Assembly (NCBI RefSeq): GCF_014174275.1
Contig: NZ_JABEQK010000007.1
Coordinates: forward strand, 1 to 64,000
From: Gluconacetobacter takamatsuzukensis
GTDB taxonomy: Bacteria > Pseudomonadota > Alphaproteobacteria > Acetobacterales > Acetobacteraceae
Direction of reading: 5' to 3'
Length of the DNA stretch: 64,000 bases
Shown here: positions 18,723 to 28,214 of the stretch, piece by piece
Layout of the letters: every line of letters begins with the position of its first letter
Numbering within the stretch: the first letter of the stretch is position 1
Made by a program: the position numbers and the translations under genes
The notes under the pieces: generated by a model
What the model was told of the DNA's origin: nothing
What the model saw: the letters and a program-made list of their open reading frames with translations, nothing else
The model's database searches: none

Positions 18723-19994
18723 TTACGCCCCCAGCACCCGCTCGATAATCGCCAGCCCTTCCTCGATCACGCTATCGGGCGCGGTCAGCGGCACCAGAAT
18801 ACGCACGGTCTCGCCCAGCACGCCGCAGGACAGCAGGATCAGGCCGTGCTCGGCGGCACGGGCGCAGATGGCGCCGGCACCACCCTTGCGGGGGGTCTTG
18901 CCGTCGGCTTCCAGAATATCGAAGCCGATCATCGCACCGGGCCCGCGCGCGGCGCTGAAGGGCACCAGGCCCGGCTTGCCGCGCAGCGCGTCCAGCCGGT
19001 TGCGGATGCGCGCGCCGATCACGTTGGCACGTTCCACCAGCCCTTCCTCGGCGATCACATCCAGCACCGCCAGCCCGGCGGCACAGGCCAGCGGCGCGCC
19101 GGCATAGGTACCGCCCAGCCCGCCGGGGCCCACTGCATCCATCAGCTCGGCCCGGCCGATCACGCCCGACAGCGGCAGCCCGCCGCCCAGCGACTTGGCC
19201 ACGCACACCAGGTCGGGCGCGACGCCGGACAGTTCGATGCCGAACAGCTTGCCGGTGCGGGCAAAGCCGGTCTGCACCTCGTCGGCGATCAGCTTGATCC
19301 CGTGCGTGTCGCAGATGGCGCGCAGGGCCTGCAGCAAGGCGGTGGGGGCGGGGCGGAAGCCGCCTTCGCCCTGCACGGGCTCGATGATGATGGCGGCGAC
19401 GTGCGAGGGGTCGATATCCGCCGCGAAAAGCAGGTCGAGCGCGCGCAGGCTGTCGGCAACCGCGATATCGCCGGCCGGGAAGGGCAGGTGATAGACCCCG
19501 CCGGGCATGGTGCCGAACGGCGCCTTGTAGGGCAGCACCTTGCCCGTCAGGGCCGAGGCCAGCAGCGTGCGGCCGTGGAAGCCGCCGGTAAAGGCGATCA
19601 CGCCGCTGCGCCCGGTGGCGGCACGGGCGATCTTCACCGCGTTCTCGGTGGCTTCGGCGCCGGTGGTGAACAGGATGGTCTTGGCCGGGCCGGGGAAGGG
19701 GGCCAGCGCATTCAGCCGCTCGGCCAGCGCGATATAGGATTCGTAGGGCGCGACCTGGAAGGCGGTGTGGGTAAACAGGTCCAGCTGCCGCCGCACCGCC
19801 GCCATCACCTTCGGGTGACGATGGCCCACGTTCAGCACCGCGATGCCGCCGGCGAAATCGATGTACCGCTTGCCCTCGACATCCCACAATTCGGCATTTT
19901 CCGCCCGGGCGGCATGGATGGTGGTGGCCGAGCCGACGCCGCGCGGCACAGCCGCCTCGCGCCGCGCCTGAAGGGCGGAATTGGTGGATGACAT
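18723..19994 (-). CDS. gabT: 4-aminobutyrate aminotransferase (class III)
   Basis: 423 aa, the usual GabT length. PLP-dependent class III features: FTTGAEATENAVKIAR, FTGGFHGRT, IIIEPVQGEGGFRP, LIADEVQTGFARTG and the Schiff-base lysine K267 in CVAKSLGGGLPLSG. It moves the amino group of 4-aminobutyrate, or a related omega-amino acid, to 2-oxoglutarate giving succinate semialdehyde. No gabD lies beside it. Convergent with acnB. Confidence 0.9.
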   Translation of the reverse strand: MSSTNSALQARREAAVPRGVGSATTIHAARAENAELWDVEGKRYIDFAGGIAVLNVGHRHPKVMAAVRRQLDLFTHTAFQVAPYESYIALAERLNALAPFPGPAKTILFTTGAEATENAVKIARAATGRSGVIAFTGGFHGRTLLASALTGKVLPYKAPFGTMPGGVYHLPFPAGDIAVADSLRALDLLFAADIDPSHVAAIIIEPVQGEGGFRPAPTALLQALRAICDTHGIKLIADEVQTGFARTGKLFGIELSGVAPDLVCVAKSLGGGLPLSGVIGRAELMDAVGPGGLGGTYAGAPLACAAGLAVLDVIAEEGLVERANVIGARIRNRLDALRGKPGLVPFSAARGPGAMIGFDILEADGKTPRKGGAGAICARAAEHGLILLSCGVLGETVRILVPLTAPDSVIEEGLAIIERVLGA

Positions 19995-20255
19995 GGTCGC
20001 CTGTCCTCGTTGTCTGATGGGCCCGGTCGCGGGGGGAGGGGCCGCCGTCGCCGGCGCCGTACCGATGGGTTGTACCGCCCGCGCCCCCGGGGCGGGAGAC
20101 GCCTTGTCGGTCGTCGGTGGTGCCTTTCTGTCACCATCCTGTCATGGCGCCTCAGGTGGTCAGTCGGGGGGGGCGTGTGTATGGTGCGCCCACTTCGGAC
20201 CGGGGGCGGTGCATGCCTCGCGCGCCGAAGGGGGGGAACAAGTCGAACACCGCCC

Positions 20256-21938
20256 ATGCATGACGTCATCCTCAGCCTGATCCTGTTGTTTGTCGCCGCT
20301 TTCAGCAGTCTGGCCGCCCGCCTGCTTCCGGTAACCGTCCCCTTGCCGCTGTTGCAGATCGGCCTGGGCGTGCTGGGGTCGATCGCCGGGCTGCATGTCG
20401 CGCTGGACCCCGACATGTTCATGCTGCTGTTCATCCCGCCGCTGCTGTTCCGCGACGCGTTCCATATGCCGATGCGCGAATTCGGGCAGCTGCGCACGAT
20501 CATCTTCGCCCTGGCGGGCCCGATGGTGCTCGCGACGACCATCCTGTGCGGCTACGCGATTCACCTCATGCTGCCGCCCTTGCCGCTGCCGGTCTGCTTC
20601 GCGCTGGCGGCGGTGCTGTCGCCGACCGACGCGGTGGCCGTCGGCGGCATGCTGGGCACCTCGGTGCCGCGCACCATCGTCCATATGCTCGAAGGCGAAT
20701 CCCTGCTCAACGACGCCTCGGGCCTCGTCTGCTTCCGCTTCGCCACCGTCGCGGCCATGACCGGCGCGTTCTCGCTGCGCGGCGCGCTGACCACGTTCAG
20801 CCTGCTGTCGCTGGGCGGCATCGCCATCGGCGTGCTGGTCTGCCTGGCGGCGGCGCGGCTGGACAAGATCCTGCTCGCCCGGGGCTACGACGATCCGCCG
20901 ACGCAGATCACCTTCATGCTGCTGCTGCCCTTCGCCGCCTACATGTCGGCCGAGGCTATCGGCTGCTCGGGCATCCTGGCGGCGGTGGCGGGCGGCATGA
21001 CCATCAAGCTGACGGGCGTGCTGCAGGAAACCCAGATCACCACCCGCCTCCAGGCCCGCACGATGTGGGACATGGTGGGGTTCATCTTCAACTCCGTCAT
21101 CTTCCTGCTGCTGGGCCTGCAACTGCCGGCGCTGGCGACCAACGGCATGGCGCTGGTGCGCGCCGCCGACCGCTCGCCATGGCTGCTGCTGCTGCTGATC
21201 GTGGCCATCCACCTGGCGATGTGCATCCTGCGGGTGGCCGGGCTGGCGCTGATCCTGGGCATCGCGGCCTGGCGCGCCCGGCATGATCACGGGGTGTTCC
21301 GCTGGCCCGGCTGGCGCGGCCTGCTCGTCACCACCGTCGCGGGCGTGCGCGGCGCCGTCACGCTGGCGGCGGTGCTGTCGCTGCCCCAGGCGGCGGACGG
21401 CGTGGCGGGCTTTCCCGCGCGCGACCTGCTGGTGACGGTGGCGGTGGGGGTCATCCTGGTGTCGCTGCTGACGGCCAGCTTCTCGCTGCCCTGGCTGACC
21501 AGGGGCCTGATGGACGGCCTGGTCGACCCCCAGGCGCGCGAGGTCAGCTGGGCCCGCCTGGTCCTGGTGCGCACGATGCTGCGCGCGATGCGCGAGGAGC
21601 AGCAGGGCCTGACCACCCGCGCCAAGGCCCGCGACGAGGCCGGCGAAATGCGGATCGAGATCATCGCCCGGCTGATGCAGGAATATGAAAACCGGCTGAA
21701 CCAGCTCCGCCGCAACAGCAATGGCGAGGCCAGCGCCGCCCAGATCGTCTCCATCCGCCGCATGCGCCTGGAACTGGCGCTGAGGCTGAACAACCTGCGC
21801 ACCTCGCGGATCGAACTGCGCAACCTGCGCGACGCGCAATATATCAATGACGAGACCGAATCCGTCCTGATGCAGGAAATGGATTACGAGGAGCAGGTGC
21901 TGAGGAACCGCGCCCGCAGCCTCCCCCGCGTCGGCTAA
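20256..21938 (+). CDS. CPA1-family Na+/H+ antiporter
   Basis: 560 aa from the ATG at 20256, chosen because the protein then opens directly into the first membrane helix (MHDVILSLILLFVAAFSSLA); the frame is open further upstream but that part is not membrane-like. About twelve hydrophobic helices, with the exchanger motifs LSPTDAVAVGGML and LEGESLLNDASGL, where Asp carries the ions. A charged, alpha-helical cytoplasmic tail of roughly 140 residues follows (from about residue 420). It exchanges protons for Na+ or K+ at the inner membrane. The ribosome site is poor. A palindromic repeat element begins inside its stop codon. Confidence 0.88.
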   Translation: MHDVILSLILLFVAAFSSLAARLLPVTVPLPLLQIGLGVLGSIAGLHVALDPDMFMLLFIPPLLFRDAFHMPMREFGQLRTIIFALAGPMVLATTILCGYAIHLMLPPLPLPVCFALAAVLSPTDAVAVGGMLGTSVPRTIVHMLEGESLLNDASGLVCFRFATVAAMTGAFSLRGALTTFSLLSLGGIAIGVLVCLAAARLDKILLARGYDDPPTQITFMLLLPFAAYMSAEAIGCSGILAAVAGGMTIKLTGVLQETQITTRLQARTMWDMVGFIFNSVIFLLLGLQLPALATNGMALVRAADRSPWLLLLLIVAIHLAMCILRVAGLALILGIAAWRARHDHGVFRWPGWRGLLVTTVAGVRGAVTLAAVLSLPQAADGVAGFPARDLLVTVAVGVILVSLLTASFSLPWLTRGLMDGLVDPQAREVSWARLVLVRTMLRAMREEQQGLTTRAKARDEAGEMRIEIIARLMQEYENRLNQLRRNSNGEASAAQIVSIRRMRLELALRLNNLRTSRIELRNLRDAQYINDETESVLMQEMDYEEQVLRNRARSLPRVG

Positions 21939-22102
21939 ATCCTGCCCGTCACCGCGCGCTGGCGGCGGTCCGACGCGCATTTCCTGCGCTTCGCTGCTCA
22001 CGGCCCATCAGGCCGCTCCGCTGCGATGCTCGGAAACGCACGCCGGCCGCGGCCCGTGCCGGGCCGCTCCCACTCACCAGCCCACGGTGCCGGGCAGGAT
22101 TT
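21937..22102 (+). repeat. stop-codon-abutting palindromic element, copy 1
   Basis: 166 bp with terminal inverted repeats 21937-21962 and 22077-22102 (23 of 26 bases match). It begins within the antiporter TAA. The internal core GGCCGCTCCGCTGCGATGCT lies at 22011-22030. A degenerate half copy (GCGCTTCGATGTTCGGAAAC and on) follows at about 22165-22240. No gene lies in 21939-22278. Confidence 0.8.
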
Positions 22103-22278
22103 CCCACCGGTCGGGTCGATAGCGGTCCGTCTGGATCTGGGGGCGCCCTGCGGGCACTTTCCGCGCTTCGATGTTCGGAAACGCATGCCGGGCGCGGTCA
22201 TTGCGGGCCGCGCCCGTTCGCAGGCCCTATGCCGGGCCGGCGTTGGTGCCGGGGGGCCGGCACCGGGTCGCGCTGATA

Positions 22279-22578
22279 TCAGATCGAGCGCGGGCGGCGC
22301 GGCGTGCCGCCGGTGGGGCGGGGACCGCGGCCCTCGGGGCGCGGGCTGCGCGGGCCGGGCCCGGCATCCTTCAGCACCGGGGCGGCGGCCAGCTCGGCTT
22401 CGAGCTGGCGGATACGCTTCTGCACGCTCTCGCGCAGCGTGGGCGCGGTGTGCGACTTCATGGTCGCGAGCGTCTCGCGCAGGTCGCGCAACTGCTTCTG
22501 CTTTTCCGCGTGCGTGCGCCGGATCGGCTGGTTGTCGGACATCTGGCCGTGAAATGCGCGCATGATGGTGGTGTCCAT
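22279..22578 (-). CDS. small basic protein with coiled coil, hypothetical
   Basis: 99 aa if started at 22578; starts at 22563 or at the later MSDNQPIRRT are equally possible because no clear ribosome site is seen. The middle (AEKQKQLRDLRETLATMKSH, TLRESVQKRIRQLEAEL) is a strongly predicted coiled coil; the tail is Pro/Arg/Gly-rich. No known family is recognised. The heptad pattern and non-random composition argue for a real gene, but it could be chance in GC-rich DNA. Confidence 0.45.
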   Translation of the reverse strand: MDTTIMRAFHGQMSDNQPIRRTHAEKQKQLRDLRETLATMKSHTAPTLRESVQKRIRQLEAELAAAPVLKDAGPGPRSPRPEGRGPRPTGGTPRRPRSI

Positions 22579-22727
22579 GTGAGAAAATGAAATGGCCCGG
22601 GCACGCCCGGACAGAGGTGAAGAAACGCGCCAGACGCGCGAACGGCCACAAGCGGGCACAAGAAGCCCCTGGCCGCACGGCGCCCCCGCCGGGGGCCAGA
22701 GGCCCGTATCCGGTGGAGGATCGGCGG

Positions 22728-23798
22728 TCAGTCCGCGTTTCGGTTCAGGATGGCTTTCAGCGCCTCGGCCAGGCTCCGACATTCCTCGTCGGTGCCCACC
22801 GTGATGCGCAGCCATTCCGCGATCCGGGGTGTCCTGAAGTGACGCACGATGATCGACCGCTCCCGCAGGGCGGCGGCCAGAGCGGCGGCGTCACGGTCAG
22901 GGTGGCGGGCGAACACGAAATTCGCCTGCGAGGGCAAGACCTCGAACCCCAGATTCTTCAGGCTGGATACCAGCCCGCTTCGCGTTTCTATGATCTTTCC
23001 CGTGGTTCGCGCAAGCCATTCCCGATCCGCGATCGCCGCTTCCGCGCCCGCCTGCGCCAGACGGTCCAGCGGATAGGAATTGAAGCTGTCCTTCACGCGG
23101 TTCAGCGCCTCGATCAGGTCCGCCTGGCCGATCGCATAGCCCACGCGCAGCCCCGCCAGCCCGTGCGACTTGGACAGGGTGCGCACCACCAGCAGGTTCG
23201 CATGCCGGCGCACCAGCCCGATCGCGCTGTCGGCGCCGAAATCGACATAGGCTTCGTCGATCACCACCACCCGCTCGGGGTGGGCGCGCAGCAGAGTCGC
23301 GATCTCGTCCAGCCCCAGCGCGATGCCGGTGGGCGCGTTGGGGTTCGGCAGCACGATCCCGCCGCATGGCCGGCGATAGGCCTCGACATCCACCCGCATC
23401 GCCGCGTCCAGCGGCACCGGCTCGTGCGCGATGCCGTACAGGCCGCAATAGACAGGGTAGAAACTGTAGGTGATGTCGGGCGTCAGCAGCGGCGCGTCGT
23501 GCTGCAACAGGGCCTGGAACGTATGGGCCAGCACCTCGTCCGACCCGTTGCCGACGAAGACCTGCTCCATCTCCACTTCATGCGCCCGCGCGATGGCGGC
23601 GCGCAGCCGGTCGGCGGCCGGGTCGGGATACAGGCGCAGCGTCTCGTCGGCGGCGGCGCGAATCGCGGCCAGTGCGGCGGGCGAGGGCCCATAGGGCGAT
23701 TCGTTGGTGTTGAGCTTGATCAGGTTCGCCAGCTTCGGCTGCTCGCCGGGAACATACGGCGTCAGGCTGTGGACGATCGGGCTCCAGAAACGGCTCAT
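22728..23798 (-). CDS. hisC: histidinol-phosphate aminotransferase
   Basis: 356 aa, the normal HisC length. Class I/II PLP enzyme: [13 protein letters not shown] at the N-terminus, [25 protein letters not shown], and the lysine K210 in [17 protein letters not shown]. It makes histidinol phosphate from imidazole-acetol phosphate and glutamate, and may also serve aromatic amino acids. It is not in a his operon here. Confidence 0.93.
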   Translation of the reverse strand: MSRFWSPIVHSLTPYVPGEQPKLANLIKLNTNESPYGPSPAALAAIRAAADETLRLYPDPAADRLRAAIARAHEVEMEQVFVGNGSDEVLAHTFQALLQHDAPLLTPDITYSFYPVYCGLYGIAHEPVPLDAAMRVDVEAYRRPCGGIVLPNPNAPTGIALGLDEIATLLRAHPERVVVIDEAYVDFGADSAIGLVRRHANLLVVRTLSKSHGLAGLRVGYAIGQADLIEALNRVKDSFNSYPLDRLAQAGAEAAIADREWLARTTGKIIETRSGLVSSLKNLGFEVLPSQANFVFARHPDRDAAALAAALRERSIIVRHFRTPRIAEWLRITVGTDEECRSLAEALKAILNRNAD

Positions 23799-23827
23799 GA
23801 CGGGTTCCGCTGACGCAAGGCATGGGA

Positions 23828-23851
23828 CGGCCCGGCAGGGATGCCGGGCCG
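23828..23851 (-). terminator. hairpin between ankyrin gene and hisC
   Basis: Perfect 10-bp stem (23828-23837 with 23842-23851), 4-nt loop, in the 106-bp gap downstream of the minus-strand ankyrin gene and upstream of hisC. Probably terminates the former. Confidence 0.6.
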
Positions 23852-23904
23852 CGTTCGTTCTAGTCCAACGCGCGCCGGACGGAAACGCCCGTCCGGCATG
23901 GCCG

Positions 23905-24453
23905 TCAGGCGGTGGGCAGGGCCGGCATCAGGGCCGTGACCTCGGTCAGGCCCAGCTGCGCCGCCAGCAGCCGCGCGCTGTTGCCCTCGCCGTCGCGCAG
24001 GTCCGGGTCGGCCCCGCTTTCCAGCAGGAAGGCCGCCATGGCGCCGCGGTTGAACATCACGGCAAAGATCAGCGGCGTGCGCCCGGCATGGTTCGGCGCA
24101 TCGATCGCGGCCCCGGCCGCGATCAGCTGCCGCGCCACCGCCAGGTCGCCCTTGAAGGCCACGCCGGCCAGCGCCGTCGCCCCCTTGTCGTCGCGCAGGT
24201 CCACGCTGGCGCCCCCGGCCAGCAGGGCGGCCACGGTGTCGGCATGGCTGTTATAGGCCGCCAGGATCAGCGCCGAATGCCCGCGCTCGTTGCGCAGGTC
24301 CGGGTCCATCCCGGCTTCCAGGAAACTGGCGACCAGGTCGGCCTGCCCGTCGCGCGCGGCGTCCAGAAACAGGCGGACGATCTGCTCGGGGGTGAAGGAC
24401 GCGGCGTCTTCATCCACCGGGGCGGTCGGGGTGTCGGGATCGGTGTGGGTCAT
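23905..24453 (-). CDS. ankyrin-repeat protein
   Basis: 182 aa made of about four ankyrin repeats ([74 protein letters not shown]) with the usual LLAGGA / LIAAGA / LLESGAD turns. There is no signal peptide, so it should be cytosolic and bind a protein partner that cannot be named. Same strand as hisC, which follows it. Confidence 0.85.
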   Translation of the reverse strand: MTHTDPDTPTAPVDEDAASFTPEQIVRLFLDAARDGQADLVASFLEAGMDPDLRNERGHSALILAAYNSHADTVAALLAGGASVDLRDDKGATALAGVAFKGDLAVARQLIAAGAAIDAPNHAGRTPLIFAVMFNRGAMAAFLLESGADPDLRDGEGNSARLLAAQLGLTEVTALMPALPTA

Positions 24454-24499
24454 CGCGGCCTCGCTGAGGGTGGTCTGGGCGGGTGATCTGGTTCGGGTT

Positions 24500-25570
24500 C
24501 TAGCCGCTGATTCCCTCCCGCGCGAGGTCGCGATGCGCGCGGGCGCGGCGCCCTGGCGTCATGACACGGCATTCCCCATGGCCCAGCCCGACGAAACGCG
24601 CCTCCGCCAGCCCGGCGGCGGCACGGGCGGCGGCCATCCGGCGCAGCGGCTCGTCATACGCCTCGTCGGTCAGGCGGAAGGTGCCGTAATGCATGCCCAC
24701 CGCCTGCTCCGCATCCAGGTCGATCATGGCCGCGACCGCCTCCTCGGGCGTGACATGGACCGGCTCCATCAGAAAACGCGGGTCATACGCCCCCACCGGC
24801 AGCAGCGCGATATCCGGCGCCCCCAGCCGGGCGCGGATCTGCGCCCAGTGCCGGCCATGGCCGCTATCCCCGGCGAAGAAGACCGACGGCGCCGGCCCGT
24901 CCCCCGCCGGGCGGATGTCGAATCCGCACCACAGCGCCCGGTTGGCGTCGAAGGGCGTGCGGGCCGATCCATGCCGCGCCGGGGTGGCGGTCACGCGCAG
25001 GCCGTCGATATCGTGCCCCTCCCACCAGTCGCATTCCACGATCGCGCGCAGCCCGGCCTTGCGGATGTGCCGCGCATTGCCCGGCGGGGTGATGACGATG
25101 GGCGCGTCCCGCCGGGCCAGGGCGGCCAGGCTGGGCAGGTCCAGATGGTCGTAATGGCAGTGCGACACCAGCACCAGGTCCACCCGGGGCAGGGCATCCA
25201 GGCTGCGCCCCGGCGGCAGCGCGCGGCGCGGCCCCGCCCAGCCGACGGGCGAGCAGCGGTCGGAGAAGATCGGGTCGGTCAGCACCGTCAGCGCCCGTCC
25301 GTCGCCGCGCGGCAGGCGCAGCAGGAAGGTACTGTGCCCGATGAAGGTGACATGCACGGTCCCGGGCGCGGGCAGGGCATGCGGGTCGCCGGCGGGCGGC
25401 GGCATGGCCGGGGCGGCCCAGGCCGGCAGCCGGCGGCGGCGCCACTGCCAGCGCAGGATCTCGGCCAGCCCGACCCGCTCGCGCCGGGGGGCGAGGGGCA
25501 GGATGGAGGGCGGGTTGAAGAATCGGCGCCCGTCGCAATGATCCGACATCGGCAGCGTGGATGGCGGCAT
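24500..25570 (-). CDS. metallo-beta-lactamase-fold hydrolase (NAPE-PLD/UlaG-like)
   Basis: 356 aa from the ATG at 25570, preceded by AGGAGA 7 nt upstream; the frame stays open to 25909 but without a better site. Seen: VHVTFIGHSTFLL, the zinc motif SHCHYDHLD, TPARHGS, FFAGDSGHGRH and MHYGTFRLTDE near the end. This order fits the UlaG / NAPE-hydrolysing phospholipase D-like branch of the superfamily, which hydrolyses phosphodiester or lactone bonds. The substrate is unknown. Confidence 0.85.
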   Translation of the reverse strand: MPPSTLPMSDHCDGRRFFNPPSILPLAPRRERVGLAEILRWQWRRRRLPAWAAPAMPPPAGDPHALPAPGTVHVTFIGHSTFLLRLPRGDGRALTVLTDPIFSDRCSPVGWAGPRRALPPGRSLDALPRVDLVLVSHCHYDHLDLPSLAALARRDAPIVITPPGNARHIRKAGLRAIVECDWWEGHDIDGLRVTATPARHGSARTPFDANRALWCGFDIRPAGDGPAPSVFFAGDSGHGRHWAQIRARLGAPDIALLPVGAYDPRFLMEPVHVTPEEAVAAMIDLDAEQAVGMHYGTFRLTDEAYDEPLRRMAAARAAAGLAEARFVGLGHGECRVMTPGRRARAHRDLAREGISG

Positions 25571-25982
25571 GGGCAGATCTCCTGTTGCCGGCTTTCTTAT
25601 GGCCTGTCCGGCCGGCGGGGAAAAAGCGTGTTTCGGGATGTGCCGGGAAAATCGGTCGAGGATTCGTGAAAATCCCGTACTGGAAACCTGCGGCCGCGAG
25701 GCGTTGTAATGGCGGCAGCCGCCTCCGTGCGGGCGTGGCGACTTGCCCAGGAAGGGGAGACCGTGACAAGGTCGCCCCGGTTCTTCATCCGGTCCGACCG
25801 TCAGGACCTTAACCGGATGACAAAAACATGAAGAACAGGGTCCCAGTGGACGGGTCATCCCCCGCCCATCTGTGACGAAGCTTGTCCGCCTCCATGCGCG
25901 CTGCCGCATGAGGCGGCTATCGGGCGCGGAGCCCGGTCAGATGAGCGAGACAGGGTCACCCTCATACGGAGAAGATGGTTTA
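25571..25982 (+). other. 412-bp gap with a structured tkt leader
   Basis: No protein gene is supported. It carries nested inverted repeats: 25780-25788 with 25828-25836 (9 bp), 25789-25793 with 25812-25816, and 25791-25795 with 25804-25808 as an alternative inner pairing. They sit about 150 nt before the tkt start and could form a regulatory hairpin in its leader RNA. Confidence 0.4.
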
Positions 25983-28091
25983 ATGCGTTCTATGATCACC
26001 CAGCCCGTCCGGGCGTTCGAGGGTGGGGCGGCTGGGCCGTCCGCCGAGGACCTGCTGTGCATCGACACCATTCGCACCCTGTCGATGGATGCCGTCCAGA
26101 AGGCGAATTCGGGGCACCCGGGCACGCCGATGGCGATGGCCGCGCCTGCGTTCGCACTGTGGCAGAACGTTCTGAACTACGACCCGGCCGACCCGCTCTG
26201 GCCGAATCGCGACCGTTTCGTGCTCTCCATCGGCCATGCGTCGATGCTGATCTATTCGCTGATCTACCTGGCCGGCGTGCGCGACGTGAAGCACGGCAAG
26301 GTGCTGGACGCCCCGGCGCTGACGCTGGAAGACCTCAAGCAGTTCCGCCAGCTCGATTCCCGCACCCCCGGCCACCCGGAATACCACCACACGGCGGGCG
26401 TCGAGACCACGACCGGCCCGCTGGGCCAGGGCTGCGGCAATTCCGTCGGCATGGCGATGGCCGAGAAATGGCTGGCCACCCGCTTCAACAAGCCGGGCTT
26501 CGACCTGTTCGACTATCATGTCTACACCTTCTGCGGTGACGGCGACATGATGGAAGGCGTGGCCAGCGAGGCCGCGTCGACCGCCGGCCACCTGAAGCTG
26601 GGCAACCTGACCTGGATCTACGACAGCAACCAGATCTCGATCGAAGGCTCGACCAACATCGCCTTCACCGAGAATGTCGGCAAGCGCTTCGAGGGCTATG
26701 GCTGGCACGTGCTGGAAGTCCGCAACGCCAACGACCAGCAGGCGTTCCTCGCCGCCCTGGCCGATGCCAAGGCCGAGACCACCCGCCCGACCCTGATCAT
26801 CGTCCATTCCGTCATCGGCTTCGGCGCACCCAAGAAGGCCGGCACCGCCTCGGCCCATGGCGAGCCGCTGGGCGACGAGGAAATCCGCGGCGCCAAGAAG
26901 GCCTATGGCTGGACCGAGGACGAACCCTTCTACGTCCCCCCCGGCGTGCAGGCCATCTTCCAGAAGGGCCTGGGCGCCCGCGGTGCCGAAGCCAGCGCGC
27001 AGTGGAAGACGCTGTACGCGGCCTACGCCAAGGAATATCCCGACCTGGCGGCAGAGCTGGACGCCATCCTGTCCGCCCGCCTGCCGGCCGGGTGGGACAA
27101 GGACATCCCGGTCTACGACGCCAGCGCCAAGGGCGTGGCCTCGCGCCAGAGCTCGGGCGAGGTGCTGAACGCCATCGCGCCGAACCTGCCGTGGCTGATC
27201 GGCGGCTCGGCCGACCTGTCGCCCTCGACCAAGACCAACCTGACCTTCCAGGGCGCGGGCGCGTTCCAGCCGCCGGAATGGAACGGCACCTATGGCGGGC
27301 GCAACCTGCATTTCGGCGTGCGCGAGCACGCGATGGGTTCGATCTGCAACGGCATCTCGCTGTCGGGCATCCGCGCCTATTGCTCGGGCTTCCTGATCTT
27401 CTCCGATTACATGAAGCCGCCGATCCGCCTCTCGGCGCTGATGAACCAGCCGGTGGTGTATATCTTCACCCATGATTCGATCGGCGTGGGCGAAGACGGC
27501 CCGACCCACCAGCCGATCGAACAGCTGGTACAGCTTCGTGCCACGCCGGGCGTGACCACCATCCGCCCCGCCGACGCCAACGAGGTCGCCGAGGCCTGGC
27601 GCACCCTGATCCCGCTGACCGACTGTCCGTCGGTGCTGATCCTCAGCCGCCAGAACCTGCCGACGCTGGACCGCACCGTCTACGCCCCGGCCTCGGGCCT
27701 GGCCAAGGGCGCCTACGTGCTGGCCGACAGCGACGGCACGCCCGACATCATCCTGATGGCGACGGGCAGCGAAGTCGGGCTGGTGGTCTCGGCCTACGAG
27801 ACGCTGAAGGCCGAAGGGGTCAAGGCGCGCGTGGTGTCCATGCCGTCGTGGGACCTGTTCGAGGCCCAGCCGCAGGACTACCGCGACAGCGTGCTGCCGC
27901 CCTCCGTCACCGCCCGCGTGGCGGTCGAAATGGCGTCCCCGATCGGGTGGGACCGCTATGTCGGCCTCCAGGGCGCGATCATCGCGATGCATTCCTTCGG
28001 CGCCTCCGCCCCGCTGGCGGCCCTGCTGAAGAAGTTCGGCTTCACGGTCGACGCCGTGCTGGCCCAGGCCCGCGCGCTGCTGGCCAAATGA
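25983..28091 (+). CDS. tkt: transketolase
   Basis: 702 aa from the ATG at 25983 (GGAGAA about 9 nt upstream). Thiamine-diphosphate enzyme moving two-carbon units between ketose and aldose phosphates. Seen: DAVQKANSGHPGTPMAMA, the TPP motif GDGDMMEGVASEA ... N, GGSADLSPSTKTNL, FGVREHAMGSICNG, and THDSIGVGEDGPTHQPIEQL. First gene of the pentose-phosphate locus; the next gene follows after 123 bp that include an imperfect GC hairpin at 28100-28131. Confidence 0.96.
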   Translation: MRSMITQPVRAFEGGAAGPSAEDLLCIDTIRTLSMDAVQKANSGHPGTPMAMAAPAFALWQNVLNYDPADPLWPNRDRFVLSIGHASMLIYSLIYLAGVRDVKHGKVLDAPALTLEDLKQFRQLDSRTPGHPEYHHTAGVETTTGPLGQGCGNSVGMAMAEKWLATRFNKPGFDLFDYHVYTFCGDGDMMEGVASEAASTAGHLKLGNLTWIYDSNQISIEGSTNIAFTENVGKRFEGYGWHVLEVRNANDQQAFLAALADAKAETTRPTLIIVHSVIGFGAPKKAGTASAHGEPLGDEEIRGAKKAYGWTEDEPFYVPPGVQAIFQKGLGARGAEASAQWKTLYAAYAKEYPDLAAELDAILSARLPAGWDKDIPVYDASAKGVASRQSSGEVLNAIAPNLPWLIGGSADLSPSTKTNLTFQGAGAFQPPEWNGTYGGRNLHFGVREHAMGSICNGISLSGIRAYCSGFLIFSDYMKPPIRLSALMNQPVVYIFTHDSIGVGEDGPTHQPIEQLVQLRATPGVTTIRPADANEVAEAWRTLIPLTDCPSVLILSRQNLPTLDRTVYAPASGLAKGAYVLADSDGTPDIILMATGSEVGLVVSAYETLKAEGVKARVVSMPSWDLFEAQPQDYRDSVLPPSVTARVAVEMASPIGWDRYVGLQGAIIAMHSFGASAPLAALLKKFGFTVDAVLAQARALLAK

Positions 28092-28099
28092 TCACCCGC

Positions 28100-28131
28100 G
28101 CCGCCCCCCGCGCCTGGCGCGCGGGGGCGGC
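28100..28131 (+). terminator. imperfect GC hairpin between tkt and tal-pgi
   Basis: 28100-28108 pairs with 28123-28131, and the inner GCGC tracts can pair, with small bulges. No T-run. May attenuate read-through from tkt or protect its 3' end. Confidence 0.4.
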
Positions 28132-28214
28132 CGGCCCGGATTGACCGGAAAGCAGACGGTAACCGCAGGCCCCGCGCCGGCCGTCACCGTCATGAAATCT
28201 GAAGGAGCAACACC

